Below, piece by piece: positions 1-7,361 of a stretch of 8,541 nucleotides of DNA. The notes under the pieces are model-generated. The model ran no database searches. It saw only the letters and a list, made by a program, of their open reading frames with translations, and was not told the origin of the DNA. The stretch spans positions 1 through 8,541 of the forward strand of contig JAFVVB010000210.1 of NCBI GenBank assembly GCA_017502425.1, given 5' to 3'. Position numbers and translations under genes: made by a program. How positions within the stretch are numbered: position 1 is the stretch's first letter; each line of letters begins with the position of its first letter. This DNA is from Ruminococcus sp. (GTDB lineage: Bacteria > Bacillota > Clostridia > Oscillospirales > Acutalibacteraceae).

Positions 1-893
1 GTACCATTATCAGCGTTGAGCATATCGTAGCCTGCGTCCTGAAGATATTTAGCAGCTTTTTCAGATTCCTCCATATTTCTGCCGACTTCTACATAGTCTT
101 CATCTGGCATAGCACCCTTGCAGAAACCTTTCATCTTTGACTCTACTGAATAACGTAGAGATACAGGATAATCGTCGCCACATGTTTCCTTAATAGCTTT
201 GACTACTTCGCTTGCAAAACGGTAACGGTTCTCAAAACTACCACCGTACTCGTCATCACGTTTATTAAAAAACTCAATAGAAAACTGGTCAAGCAGATAG
301 CCTTCGTGTACAGCGTGAACTTCCACACCATCAACACCTGCTTCTTTACACAGTTTCGCTGTTTTTGCAAACGCTTCAATAATCTCGTGAATCTGCTCTA
401 CTGTCATCATAGGACACTCGATATCGTGAGCCCAACGTGACGGCTGAGGAGAAGGGCAGGCGAGCTCGTGTGAAGTATCTATGATAGGTTTAATCAGTGT
501 TCTTGTGAATTTATTTTTATGCAAAGGAGCTACGAGCTCAGTAATAGCCCATGAACGACCCATACCCGCGGTGAGCTGAACAAAAAGTTTAGCACCTGTT
601 TTATGGATTTCGTCCATAAACTCTTTTAATTCTGAAAACATCTTAGGATTCTGCCACAGCCACTTACCCCAGAAAGTATCTTTAAGCGGTGCAATACCCG
701 GAATAATAAGACCTACGTTGTTTTTTGCTCTTTCTAAGAATAGCGCAGCCGCCTCTTTATCAAAGTGACAACCACCTAATTCGAACCAACCGAAAAGCGA
801 TGTACCACCCATCGGGCACATAACGATTCTGTTTTTGATTTCCACCTTGCCTATGTTCCAAGGTGTGAACAGTGCGTTATACTTTTCGTTCAT
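1..893 (-). CDS. NADH:flavin oxidoreductase, Old Yellow Enzyme family (BaiCD/enoate reductase type), 3' end outside window
   Basis: This partial gene has 297 codons and continues past the left edge. It starts at ATG 891-893 behind an AAGGAG ribosome binding site. The translation is the FMN-binding TIM barrel of the Old Yellow Enzyme family. It shows an N-terminal FTPWNIGKVEIKNRIV strand, VQLTAGMGR around residues 105-113, the active-site stretch H193-AV-H196-EGYLLDQF, and the family signature NKRDDEYGGSFENR at 210-223. The HAVHEGYLLDQF form is typical of the long clostridial members (BaiCD, BaiH, cinnamate or 2-enoate reductases, 2,4-dienoyl-CoA reductase). These carry a C-terminal 4Fe-4S and FAD/NAD(P) region that would lie outside the window. 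Members reduce activated C=C bonds in the cytoplasm during anaerobic metabolism. The substrate cannot be read from this part, so a bile-acid role should not be assumed. It has its own promoter between it and tatD. Confidence 0.9.
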   Translation of the reverse strand, partial: MNEKYNALFTPWNIGKVEIKNRIVMCPMGGTSLFGWFELGGCHFDKEAAALFLERAKNNVGLIIPGIAPLKDTFWGKWLWQNPKMFSELKEFMDEIHKTGAKLFVQLTAGMGRSWAITELVAPLHKNKFTRTLIKPIIDTSHELACPSPQPSRWAHDIECPMMTVEQIHEIIEAFAKTAKLCKEAGVDGVEVHAVHEGYLLDQFSIEFFNKRDDEYGGSFENRYRFASEVVKAIKETCGDDYPVSLRYSVESKMKGFCKGAMPDEDYVEVGRNMEESEKAAKYLQDAGYDMLNADNG

Positions 894-929
894 TTTCCAC
901 ACTCCTTTATTATCATATTTATAATTTTA

Positions 930-958
930 AGTATAATTCAAAGATGTTGAACTGTCAA
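930..958 (-). promoter_or_regulatory. Sigma-A promoter for the flavin oxidoreductase gene
   Basis: On the minus strand TTGACA (958-953) is followed by a 17-nt spacer and TATACT (935-930). This matches the housekeeping consensus at 11 of 12 positions with ideal spacing. It sits a few bases beyond the tatD stop and about 37 nt before the oxidoreductase ATG, so that gene can be transcribed independently of metG and tatD. Confidence 0.8.
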
Positions 959-962
959 CGTC

Positions 963-1727
963 TTACGATTCTATTTCATATAATCTCTTAGCATTTTCGC
1001 AAGTGATATCCAGAAGCTGTTGCACCGAAACTCCCTTTATCTGAGCAATTTTTGCGGCAGTATAAATGATATTGGAAGAATCGTTTCTCTTTCCTCGAAA
1101 TGGTACCGGAGAAAGATATGGTGCATCAGTTTCGAGTAAAAGTCTATCAAGCGGTACATACTCAGCTACTTCAACGGGAACACGCGCGTTTTTAAATGTT
1201 ACAGTTCCTCCCAGACTGATGCTAAGACCGAGTTTCAGCACTTCTTTGAGCATTTCTACGCTACCCGAAAAGCAGTGAAGAAGCCCTTTAGGTTTATAGT
1301 ACCTGATTTTCTCCATAACATCTGCGTGAGCTTCTCTATCGTGGATAACAACCGGCACATCAAGGTCCTTTGCTAAACCAAGCTGTTCATCAAATATCCT
1401 GTGCTGGAGACTTTTTTCGATATCCCAGTGGTAGTCAAGTCCAATCTCACCGAGTGCCACCGCCTTTTTATGCTCCAGCATCAAAGCGATTTCATCGAGA
1501 TAGTTTTCAGGGATACCATCAAGATTTTCAGGATGAAATCCTACGGTAAAGTACATATATTCGTATTTTTCAGCAAAGTTCTTAGCTGTATCGGCCGTCT
1601 TTAAATCGACTGATGCATTTACTATACCACACACTCCCTTTTGCGGTAGACTGCTAAGAAGTTCAAACCTGTCTTCATCAAACCAATCATCATCGTAGTG
1701 AGCATGAGCATCAAAAATATTATTCAT
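963..1727 (-). CDS. tatD: TatD family metal-dependent hydrolase (DNase)
   Basis: A 254-residue TIM-barrel hydrolase of the amidohydrolase superfamily, the usual length for TatD/YcfH/YabD. Expected metal ligands are visible: D6-A-H8-A-H10 at the N-terminus, E94 in GEIGLDYHWD, H129 in VVIHDREAH, H151 in LLHCFSGS and D201 in LLLETDAPYL. Family members are cytoplasmic Mg/Mn-dependent 3'-5' exonucleases or D-aminoacyl-tRNA-deacylase-like enzymes. The reading frame is open 15 codons further upstream to 1772, but that extension crosses the metG terminator hairpin and has no ribosome binding site. The start at 1727 has AGGAGAG at proper distance and begins directly with the FDAHAH strand. In many Firmicutes tatD follows metG, as here. 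It is likely transcribed by readthrough from metG, since no separate promoter is evident. Confidence 0.93.
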   Translation of the reverse strand: MNNIFDAHAHYDDDWFDEDRFELLSSLPQKGVCGIVNASVDLKTADTAKNFAEKYEYMYFTVGFHPENLDGIPENYLDEIALMLEHKKAVALGEIGLDYHWDIEKSLQHRIFDEQLGLAKDLDVPVVIHDREAHADVMEKIRYYKPKGLLHCFSGSVEMLKEVLKLGLSISLGGTVTFKNARVPVEVAEYVPLDRLLLETDAPYLSPVPFRGKRNDSSNIIYTAAKIAQIKGVSVQQLLDITCENAKRLYEIES

Positions 1728-1738
1728 AATCTCTCCTA

Positions 1739-1770
1739 AATAAAACAAAGGGACGGCTAAGCCGTCCCCC
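1739..1770 (-). terminator. Intrinsic terminator after metG, abutting the tatD ribosome binding site
   Basis: On the minus strand a perfect 8-bp stem GGGACGGC / GCCGTCCC (1768-1761 and 1757-1750) with a 3-nt loop is followed by TTTGTTTTATTT. It lies between the metG stop and the tatD start, and the T-tract ends at the AGGAGAG of tatD. The tail is interrupted by single G and A residues, so partial termination that lets some transcripts reach tatD is plausible. Confidence 0.75.
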
Positions 1771-1782
1771 ATTCCACTTCTA

Positions 1783-3753
1783 TTAACTTATACGGCTACC
1801 TACTTCAACTGAGTCATCAACAAAGATAACTTTTACATCGTCGCCTGATGATGCAGCTAAAATCATACCGTGACTTTCAACCTTGCATAATGTAGCAGGC
1901 TTTAAGTTAGCAACTAAGATAACCTTCTTGCCAATAAGTTCTTCAGGTGTGTAGTAATTCGCTATACCTGAAGCAACAGTACGCTCACCCTCGCCGTCTG
2001 AAAGTGTGAGTTTAAGAAGTTTCTTACTTTTCTTAACCTTTTCGCACTCTTTTACCTGAGCAACTCTGAGCTCTACTTTGCAGAAATCGTCAATGCCAAT
2101 CTGAGCAAGGCCCTCGATTTTCTTCTCCTCTGCTTTTTCAACATCCTGCATTGATTTAGCTGATTTCTGTGCCTGTGCCTGAGCTTCCTCAATTTTTGCA
2201 TACATCTCTTTAGGGTCAATTCGTACAAAGAGAGGTGTAGCTTCGTTTAGTTTAGTACCCTTCTGTAAACCTCCAAAAGACTCAAGACTATCGTAATCGC
2301 TGAGATTACAGTTCATCTGCTCAAAAATAGCTTCTGATGTGCTTGGCATAAACGGTTTGAGTAATACAGCAACAAAACGGATAGCCTCAAGGAGATTGTA
2401 AAGCACTGTGCCGAGTCTGCCCTTTGACTCCTCGCTCTTAGCTAAAATCCAAGGTGTGGTTTCATCGATGTATTTGTTGCAACGCTTAGCGAGGTTGATA
2501 ACCGCCTCAACTGCGTCGCTCATATGGTATGAATCAATAAGTTTATCTACCTTCTGTACAGTATCAAAACAGAAATTTTTGAGTTCGTCGTCAATGTCCT
2601 CTTTTACATCGCCCGACTGAACGATACCGTCAAAGTACTTGTTGTTCATAGCGATAGTACGGTTAACGAGATTGCCGAGTGTATTAGCTAAATCCGAGTT
2701 AAAACGCTCGATAATAGTATCGTAAGTGATAGAACCATCGTTAGCAAAAGGCATCTCAGAAAGGAGGTAGTATCTTACTGCGTCAACTCCGATAAGGTCT
2801 ACTAAATCGTCAGCGTAGATGATATTACCTTTACTCTTACTCATTTTATCCTCGCCGAATAACAGCCATGGGTGACCGTAAACCTGCTTTGGTAAAGGCT
2901 CGCCCAACGCCATTAACATAATAGGCCAGTAAATAGTATGGAATCTCACGATATCCTTACCGATGATGTGAACATCAGCAGGCCAGTACTTTTTATACAT
3001 ATCGCTGCTGCCGTCAGGGTCATATCCGAGTGATGTGATATAGTTAGAAAGAGCGTCAATCCACACGTATACAACGTGTTTATCATCAAAATCAACAGGC
3101 ACGCCCCACTTGAAGCTTGTACGGGAAACACATAAATCCTGTAAACCTGGTTTGATAAAATTGTTGAGCATTTCTTTCTTACGACTCTCAGGGAAAATGA
3201 AGTCAGGCTGACTTTCGATATATTCTTCGAGCTGTTTCTGGTATTTAGACAGCTTTAAAAAGTATGACTCTTCCTTAGTGACTTTAACTTCGCGACCGCA
3301 GTCAGGACATTTGCCGTCCACAAGCTGGCTTTCGGTCCAGAAACTCTCACATGGTGTACAGTAAAGACCTTCATAATTAGATTTATAGATATCACCCTGT
3401 TCGTAGAGCTTCTTGAAAATCTTCTGTACTACTTTCTCGTGTTTCTCGTCGGTAGTACGGATAAAATAATCGTATGATGTGTTAAGCACATCGCAGATGT
3501 CCTTGATTTCACCGGCTACTTTGTCTACATATTCCTTTGGTGTCAAGCCCTCAGCCTCAGCGTATTTTTCGACCTTCTGACCGTGCTCGTCGGTACCTGG
3601 CTGGAAGAAAACATCGTAACCGAGCATTCTCTTATAACGAGCGATAGCGTCAGTCAGCACAATCTCGTAGCTGTTGCCGATGTGAGGCTTTCGAGATGTA
3701 TATGCAATCGCTGTGGTGATGTAATAAGGCTTACCCTTACAATTTTTGCACAT
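1783..3753 (-). CDS. metG: Methionyl-tRNA synthetase with C-terminal tRNA-binding domain
   Basis: A 656-residue class I aminoacyl-tRNA synthetase that charges initiator and elongator tRNA-Met with methionine using ATP. The Rossmann catalytic core carries the HIGH-type motif P23-HIGN at 24-27 and the KMSKS loop at 303-307. A zinc knuckle in the connective peptide has two Cys pairs, C132/C135 and C149/C152. The helical anticodon-binding domain follows at about 340-520. A linker rich in Glu, Ala and Lys leads to the EMAPII/Trbp111-like OB-fold tRNA-binding and dimerisation domain (about 552-656, with DFCKVELRVAQV and SHGMILAAS). The start at 3753 is preceded by CGGAGGG. The extra N-terminal C2-x-x-C5 is minor and of unknown meaning. 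The gene is divergent from an initiator tRNA-Met and upstream of tatD. Its leader is too short for a T-box or SAM riboswitch. Confidence 0.97.
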   Translation of the reverse strand: MCKNCKGKPYYITTAIAYTSRKPHIGNSYEIVLTDAIARYKRMLGYDVFFQPGTDEHGQKVEKYAEAEGLTPKEYVDKVAGEIKDICDVLNTSYDYFIRTTDEKHEKVVQKIFKKLYEQGDIYKSNYEGLYCTPCESFWTESQLVDGKCPDCGREVKVTKEESYFLKLSKYQKQLEEYIESQPDFIFPESRKKEMLNNFIKPGLQDLCVSRTSFKWGVPVDFDDKHVVYVWIDALSNYITSLGYDPDGSSDMYKKYWPADVHIIGKDIVRFHTIYWPIMLMALGEPLPKQVYGHPWLLFGEDKMSKSKGNIIYADDLVDLIGVDAVRYYLLSEMPFANDGSITYDTIIERFNSDLANTLGNLVNRTIAMNNKYFDGIVQSGDVKEDIDDELKNFCFDTVQKVDKLIDSYHMSDAVEAVINLAKRCNKYIDETTPWILAKSEESKGRLGTVLYNLLEAIRFVAVLLKPFMPSTSEAIFEQMNCNLSDYDSLESFGGLQKGTKLNEATPLFVRIDPKEMYAKIEEAQAQAQKSAKSMQDVEKAEEKKIEGLAQIGIDDFCKVELRVAQVKECEKVKKSKKLLKLTLSDGEGERTVASGIANYYTPEELIGKKVILVANLKPATLCKVESHGMILAASSGDDVKVIFVDDSVEVGSRIS

Positions 3754-3805
3754 AATAAAACCCTCCGTAAATTAGTAGAATCCGTAAAATAAAATATACG
3801 TACCA

Positions 3806-3833
3806 ATTATAGCATAAAAGCCAAAAATTGCAA
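3806..3833 (-). promoter_or_regulatory. Extended -10 promoter of metG
   Basis: On the minus strand TTGCAA (3833-3828) is followed by a 16-nt spacer and a perfect TATAAT (3811-3806), preceded by TG at the extended -10 position. Transcription would begin near 3799, giving a leader of about 45 nt before the metG ATG. The -35 box matches the consensus at only four of six positions, but the extended -10 compensates. Confidence 0.7.
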
Positions 3834-3894
3834 TATAATAGTTATATATCTCTTATGTATTATCACCGAATTTCCACATTAATTTATTCAAGGC

Positions 3895-3923
3895 TTGACA
3901 AATCAGAAGAATAGTGATAATAT
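3895..3923 (+). promoter_or_regulatory. Sigma-A promoter of the initiator tRNA gene
   Basis: TTGACA (3895-3900), a 17-nt spacer and TAATAT (3918-3923) lie about 25 nt upstream of the tRNA 5' end. The perfect -35 box and ideal spacing fit a strongly expressed stable RNA gene. The promoter points away from the metG promoter; the two -35 boxes are about 60 bp apart. Confidence 0.75.
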
Positions 3924-3948
3924 AGTGTGGCTGAAAGAAAGCATATAT

Positions 3949-4025
<77 letters not shown>

Positions 4026-4029
4026 CGTC

Positions 4030-4062
4030 GTCGCAAACGTTCACTCGTTTGCGACATTTTTT
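4030..4062 (+). terminator. Intrinsic terminator of the tRNA-fMet gene
   Basis: A 10-bp perfect stem (GTCGCAAACG at 4030-4039 and CGTTTGCGAC at 4046-4055) with a 6-nt loop is followed by A and seven T residues. It starts five bases after the tRNA CCA end, so the primary transcript is short and monocistronic. Confidence 0.92.
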
Positions 4063-4213
4063 TGCAAAAATTTCGCCCAACTCGTTTTGTTGCTCCTCCT
4101 CTCCCCAAAATCTCAGATTTCGGGGACCCCGAATTTGCTTTTATACAATCGAAAGGTAGAGGGATCACTGTTTTATCGTTAAATTATTGCGAAAAGATAA
4201 GTAAATAAGCCAA
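4063..4213. other. Non-coding gap with a GC-rich palindrome
   Basis: No credible reading frame is seen here. At 4119-4133 an odd palindrome TTCGGGG-A-CCCCGAA is present. Its left arm (4117-4125, ATTTCGGGG) can instead pair, with one mismatch, with CCCCAAAAT at 4103-4111, so two mutually exclusive hairpins are possible. Neither has a good T-tract in the plus direction. Function is unknown; it may be a remnant terminator or a dispersed intergenic repeat. Confidence 0.4.
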
Positions 4214-4277
4214 AATAAAAAACAAGCGTTGCAGTTTGAGGATATTAATGTATCGTGCCCCTCATCCGCAACGCTTT
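4214..4277 (+). repeat. Hairpin repeat, upstream copy
   Basis: A 64-nt element made of a 26-nt left arm (4214-4239), an 18-nt loop region (4240-4257) and a 20-nt right arm (4258-4277). The outer stem is AAGCGTTGC (4224-4232) with GCAACGCTT (4268-4276), and an inner TGAGG / CCTCA pair extends it. Both arms are identical, base for base, to those of the copy at 7295-7358; only the loop differs. Here the hairpin is followed by TTTATGCTTTTTATGG, a poorer terminator tail than in the other copy. On the minus strand it is followed by a GTTTTTTATT tract, so it could also stop antisense transcripts. Confidence 0.85.
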
Positions 4278-4330
4278 ATGCTTTTTATGGCAATTCTTTT
4301 TCTGTAGGGGACACAAATGGTCGGCTGATA

Positions 4331-4360
4331 TTGACAAGCTCACATCAAATATGCTAAAAC
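4331..4360 (+). promoter_or_regulatory. Possible promoter of the secreted dockerin gene
   Basis: TTGACA (4331-4336) is followed by an 18-nt spacer and TAAAAC (4355-4360), preceded by TG at 4352-4353 as in extended -10 promoters. This would leave an A/T-rich 5' leader of about 90 nt. The -10 box is poor. A second candidate, TTGATA (4391-4396) with TATACG (4412-4417), has a spacer of only 15 nt. The choice between them is uncertain. Confidence 0.35.
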
Positions 4361-4458
4361 ACACTTTACCATGTTAATTTTTGTTGTTTTTTGATAAAAA
4401 ATGTGTTACCATATACGTATCCAATAGTGATATCAACTAGACTTAACGAGGTGATTTT

Positions 4459-7299
4459 ATGAAAAAGAGAATATTCAAAAAAACTCTGTGCATCATTATT
4501 ACTATGTTGATACTGACATCTTCTTTCTCAATGACAGCTTTTGCTGACACAACAAAAGGTACTCAAGTAAAGGGGTCAACAGTCTACTACACAGAAGATG
4601 GCGTCAGAACTGCGGTCAAAACCGTAACTATTGATGGTGTAGACTACTACGACTGCTCAGGTGGTGAGCCTGCAAATATCGATACAAATTATCTGTACAA
4701 TCTGATTTCAACTAGCAAGGATTATCAGGATACTTCAAATAACCATACATCAATGAACATCCTGTCACTATGGGCAAGAATCGCCTCTGCTATCTTTGCA
4801 AATGGTGGCAAATACACCTGCTCCCATAACTACAAAGATTACTACGGACATAATCACGCAAACGACTCTGACGAACAATGCAGTATCGAAAAGTTGCTTT
4901 CAAATGCAACAGCACAAAGCAGTGGCGAACGTAAAAAAGACAACTACAGTTCAACTGGACTTTCTGTTGCAGGTTCTTTTTCTACCCTGCGTCAGAAGAT
5001 GTGCGATGAAATAGCATATCACATTGGTCGAAGCACCTGTGATGGCTCGGATATTCTCGGTCAGGGCAACAACTGTCCTGATGCTTTACCTGCACTTGAT
5101 GACTCAACACCTAGAGATATCATCTACAATATGGCAACTTCCATCACCCGAGAAGGCTCAACCGCAAAGTATCAGTACAACTCCTACTGCGTTGCTTTTT
5201 ATGACTTCGATCTTATGATTCTTGCTGACGAAGATCTGGAATACGTAACAGGAGCAGAAGGATTCCGAGACCGTGAAAATCCTGTAAAAGATGCCGCAGA
5301 TGCAGGTGTTGACGGATTTGAATATAACATAAATTCCAGCCAGACTAATATAGACAGCTGCGTCAATGAGTCCGTGCTTAATATTTCAGATGATGTTACT
5401 TTAAGCAATTCCCAGAGCCAGTCTGTTATGACTTCTATCCAGAACAGCGAAAGCTACTCCTTCTCTCAGATGATTGGCGGAGAAGTATCATTCAAGCTGT
5501 TCGGTCTTGAATCAAAAGCCAATACACAATTTACATTTAATCAGGCTTATGAGTCTGTACACACTAATGAAGCAACAAAAACTATTGATTTAAGCTCAAG
5601 CTACGCAACCCAGACTTATGTTCCTGCACAAACTGTAGCTTATATAATGCAAGAACAAGGTTCATCATCAATCACAGTACCATATGATACACCTGTAGCT
5701 CTCACATTTAAGGTAGCTATTTTCTCAATGAGTGGTGATGTTTATGCCGATTCAGGTCTGACGCTTGCTTTCAGCACAGCAGGATATGAACAATCCAACT
5801 TCTCAACATTCTTCGGGGGTTCTTCAGAAGAAACCGGAACTTATGCTTATGACAGTCTGAATCAGAAAATTTCAAACACAGCTATAACAGGTTGGGATTC
5901 AACTTACGGAAACAATCATTTCTTCTATAAAGAACACGACGGAAGTTCTGACCCTACGGACACTTCTACTATAGATCTGGACTGGAACGCTATAAACAAC
6001 TATTTCATAGAAGGCAATATTGCTAGGTTTGATCTTAAATTCTTCGCAACAACAGTTCCTATGCTTTCTGCCGGCACATCAATGAACGTAACCGGAGAAA
6101 GCAAAACCTCGAAAGTCTATGACCCTTTGCCATTGTATCTGCCGACTAAACTGCGTGTGGTTGACAATGAAAAGAAAAATATGATTATGTTTAAAAACGG
6201 CAGATACTATCTTAACACTATCACTATCGGCTGTTTTAACAAAAACGATGTATCATATTACCCATTCAAAGCAACTGATGGACACTGGGAAGTATGCAAA
6301 GGCTCGGAAGATATTATCGAATTCGAGGAGTCAACATTCAGCGTTATTGCAAAAAACACCGGTGTAGGATACCTGAGATGGGTACTCAACAGTGATGTTG
6401 AATACACAGCTGAATACGAAACTGGTACAATCACATCAAAAGACCTCGCACCTGTGCAAGTAGCTTTTACTGTGCTGGACAATCCTCTTTCAGACAAATT
6501 TAATGTCGCAGTTCCTGATGAATTCACAGGAACCGTGGGTGATTCTCCTGTTAATATGAACGAGCTTCTCTATGTAGTTGACAGCAACGATAACAAGGTT
6601 AACTATCCTATCAGATGGGAAGCAACCTGTAGCGACCATAATGATGAGTGCTTCACTCTTACTGGTGATAATATGGTTACTTTCAACGATACTGATACAA
6701 TCAAGGTAAGAGCTATCGTAAACCCTGAATCCGTAAGTGAAACTCACACCGATTGGATAGAAGTAACTCCAAGAGAAGAAAGAGAAGTAATCCGTGCTTC
6801 TATCGATGAAATCAAAGGCGATGATATCACCTTGACATTCAAATATTTAAAAACTCACACAAAGCTTCAGAACGTAAAATACGATATCCCATCATATATT
6901 ACTTTCTACGACCAGTATGGAGATGAATGGCTCGGTGAAACTCCTGATATCGACATAATTGTTGATAACCAAAAGGGTGCTAATATTGACGATGGTGAGC
7001 TCACATTGTCAGACAAAGGTGTGTTCAATGTTTGTATAAAATCCCCTGGACTTGCACAACCTGTAATAGGTAATTTATCGTTTAATGTAGACGTTGATGT
7101 TCAACATGAAATTGGTGATGTTGACTCTGATAATTACAGAACAATTATGGATGCAACAACAATCCAGAGATATCTCGCACAGCATATATCAGAAGATGAG
7201 CTCAATCTGGAAAATTCGGATTTAGATGCAGATGACAAAACAACAATTATGGATGCCACTTACATACAAAGATATCTTGCCGAACTAATTACTGAATAA
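4459..7299 (+). CDS. Secreted aerolysin/ETX-MTX2-like pore-forming protein with C-terminal type I dockerin
   Basis: 946 residues; ATG at 4459 has GAGGTGA at good distance. Residues 1-29 are a Sec signal peptide: KKR at 2-4, a hydrophobic core, then A-F-A before D30. Residues 30-285 form a Cys- and His-rich domain I do not recognise. Residues about 288-550 read as an aerolysin-type beta-pore-forming domain: long Ser/Thr-rich strands, a GGEVSFKLF stretch at 340-348 with alternating V, F, L, then FTFN at 358-361, VPAQTVAYI at 388-396 and a V-x-L-x-F-x-V strand. This matches the order seen in epsilon toxin and MTX2. Residues about 560-880 look like three Ig-like beta-sandwich modules. Residues 885-942 are a type I dockerin with two calcium loops, D887-D898 and D921-D932, each followed by an AT-x-IQRYLA helix. 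The protein is probably exported and docked on a cohesin scaffoldin. The toxin fold is inferred from sequence pattern only; the dockerin is secure. Confidence 0.85.
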   Translation: MKKRIFKKTLCIIITMLILTSSFSMTAFADTTKGTQVKGSTVYYTEDGVRTAVKTVTIDGVDYYDCSGGEPANIDTNYLYNLISTSKDYQDTSNNHTSMNILSLWARIASAIFANGGKYTCSHNYKDYYGHNHANDSDEQCSIEKLLSNATAQSSGERKKDNYSSTGLSVAGSFSTLRQKMCDEIAYHIGRSTCDGSDILGQGNNCPDALPALDDSTPRDIIYNMATSITREGSTAKYQYNSYCVAFYDFDLMILADEDLEYVTGAEGFRDRENPVKDAADAGVDGFEYNINSSQTNIDSCVNESVLNISDDVTLSNSQSQSVMTSIQNSESYSFSQMIGGEVSFKLFGLESKANTQFTFNQAYESVHTNEATKTIDLSSSYATQTYVPAQTVAYIMQEQGSSSITVPYDTPVALTFKVAIFSMSGDVYADSGLTLAFSTAGYEQSNFSTFFGGSSEETGTYAYDSLNQKISNTAITGWDSTYGNNHFFYKEHDGSSDPTDTSTIDLDWNAINNYFIEGNIARFDLKFFATTVPMLSAGTSMNVTGESKTSKVYDPLPLYLPTKLRVVDNEKKNMIMFKNGRYYLNTITIGCFNKNDVSYYPFKATDGHWEVCKGSEDIIEFEESTFSVIAKNTGVGYLRWVLNSDVEYTAEYETGTITSKDLAPVQVAFTVLDNPLSDKFNVAVPDEFTGTVGDSPVNMNELLYVVDSNDNKVNYPIRWEATCSDHNDECFTLTGDNMVTFNDTDTIKVRAIVNPESVSETHTDWIEVTPREEREVIRASIDEIKGDDITLTFKYLKTHTKLQNVKYDIPSYITFYDQYGDEWLGETPDIDIIVDNQKGANIDDGELTLSDKGVFNVCIKSPGLAQPVIGNLSFNVDVDVQHEIGDVDSDNYRTIMDATTIQRYLAQHISEDELNLENSDLDADDKTTIMDATYIQRYLAELITE

Positions 7300-7358
7300 A
7301 AAACAAGCGTTGCAGTTTGAAGGAGTATTTTTGCATCTCCCCTCATCCGCAACGCTTT
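7295..7358 (+). repeat. Hairpin repeat, downstream copy containing the dockerin gene's stop codon
   Basis: Second copy of the 64-nt element at 4214-4277, in the same orientation. The 26-nt left arm (7295-7320) and 20-nt right arm (7339-7358) are identical to the first copy, while the 18-nt loop (7321-7338) is unrelated. The TAA of the dockerin gene (7297-7299) lies inside the left arm. The outer stem is AAGCGTTGC (7305-7313) with GCAACGCTT (7349-7357). Inner pairs TGA/TCA and GGAG/CTCC replace the TGAGG/CCTCA pair of the first copy. Confidence 0.85.
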
Positions 7359-7361
7359 TTT
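7305..7361 (+). terminator. Intrinsic terminator of the dockerin gene, formed by the hairpin repeat
   Basis: The 9-bp stem of the downstream repeat ends in a run of six T residues (7356-7361) and begins six bases after the stop codon. On the opposite strand the same hairpin is followed by GTTTTTTATT, so it is probably bidirectional. Confidence 0.8.

Noticed and set aside
1728..1772. Longer tatD start at 1772
   Set aside because: The extra 15 codons overlap the terminator hairpin and lack a ribosome binding site; the start at 1727 has a good site and begins at the conserved FDAHAH strand.
3754..3800. T-box or SAM riboswitch in front of metG
   Set aside because: No room in the inferred leader and no specifier stem, antiterminator or S-box core motifs seen on the minus strand.
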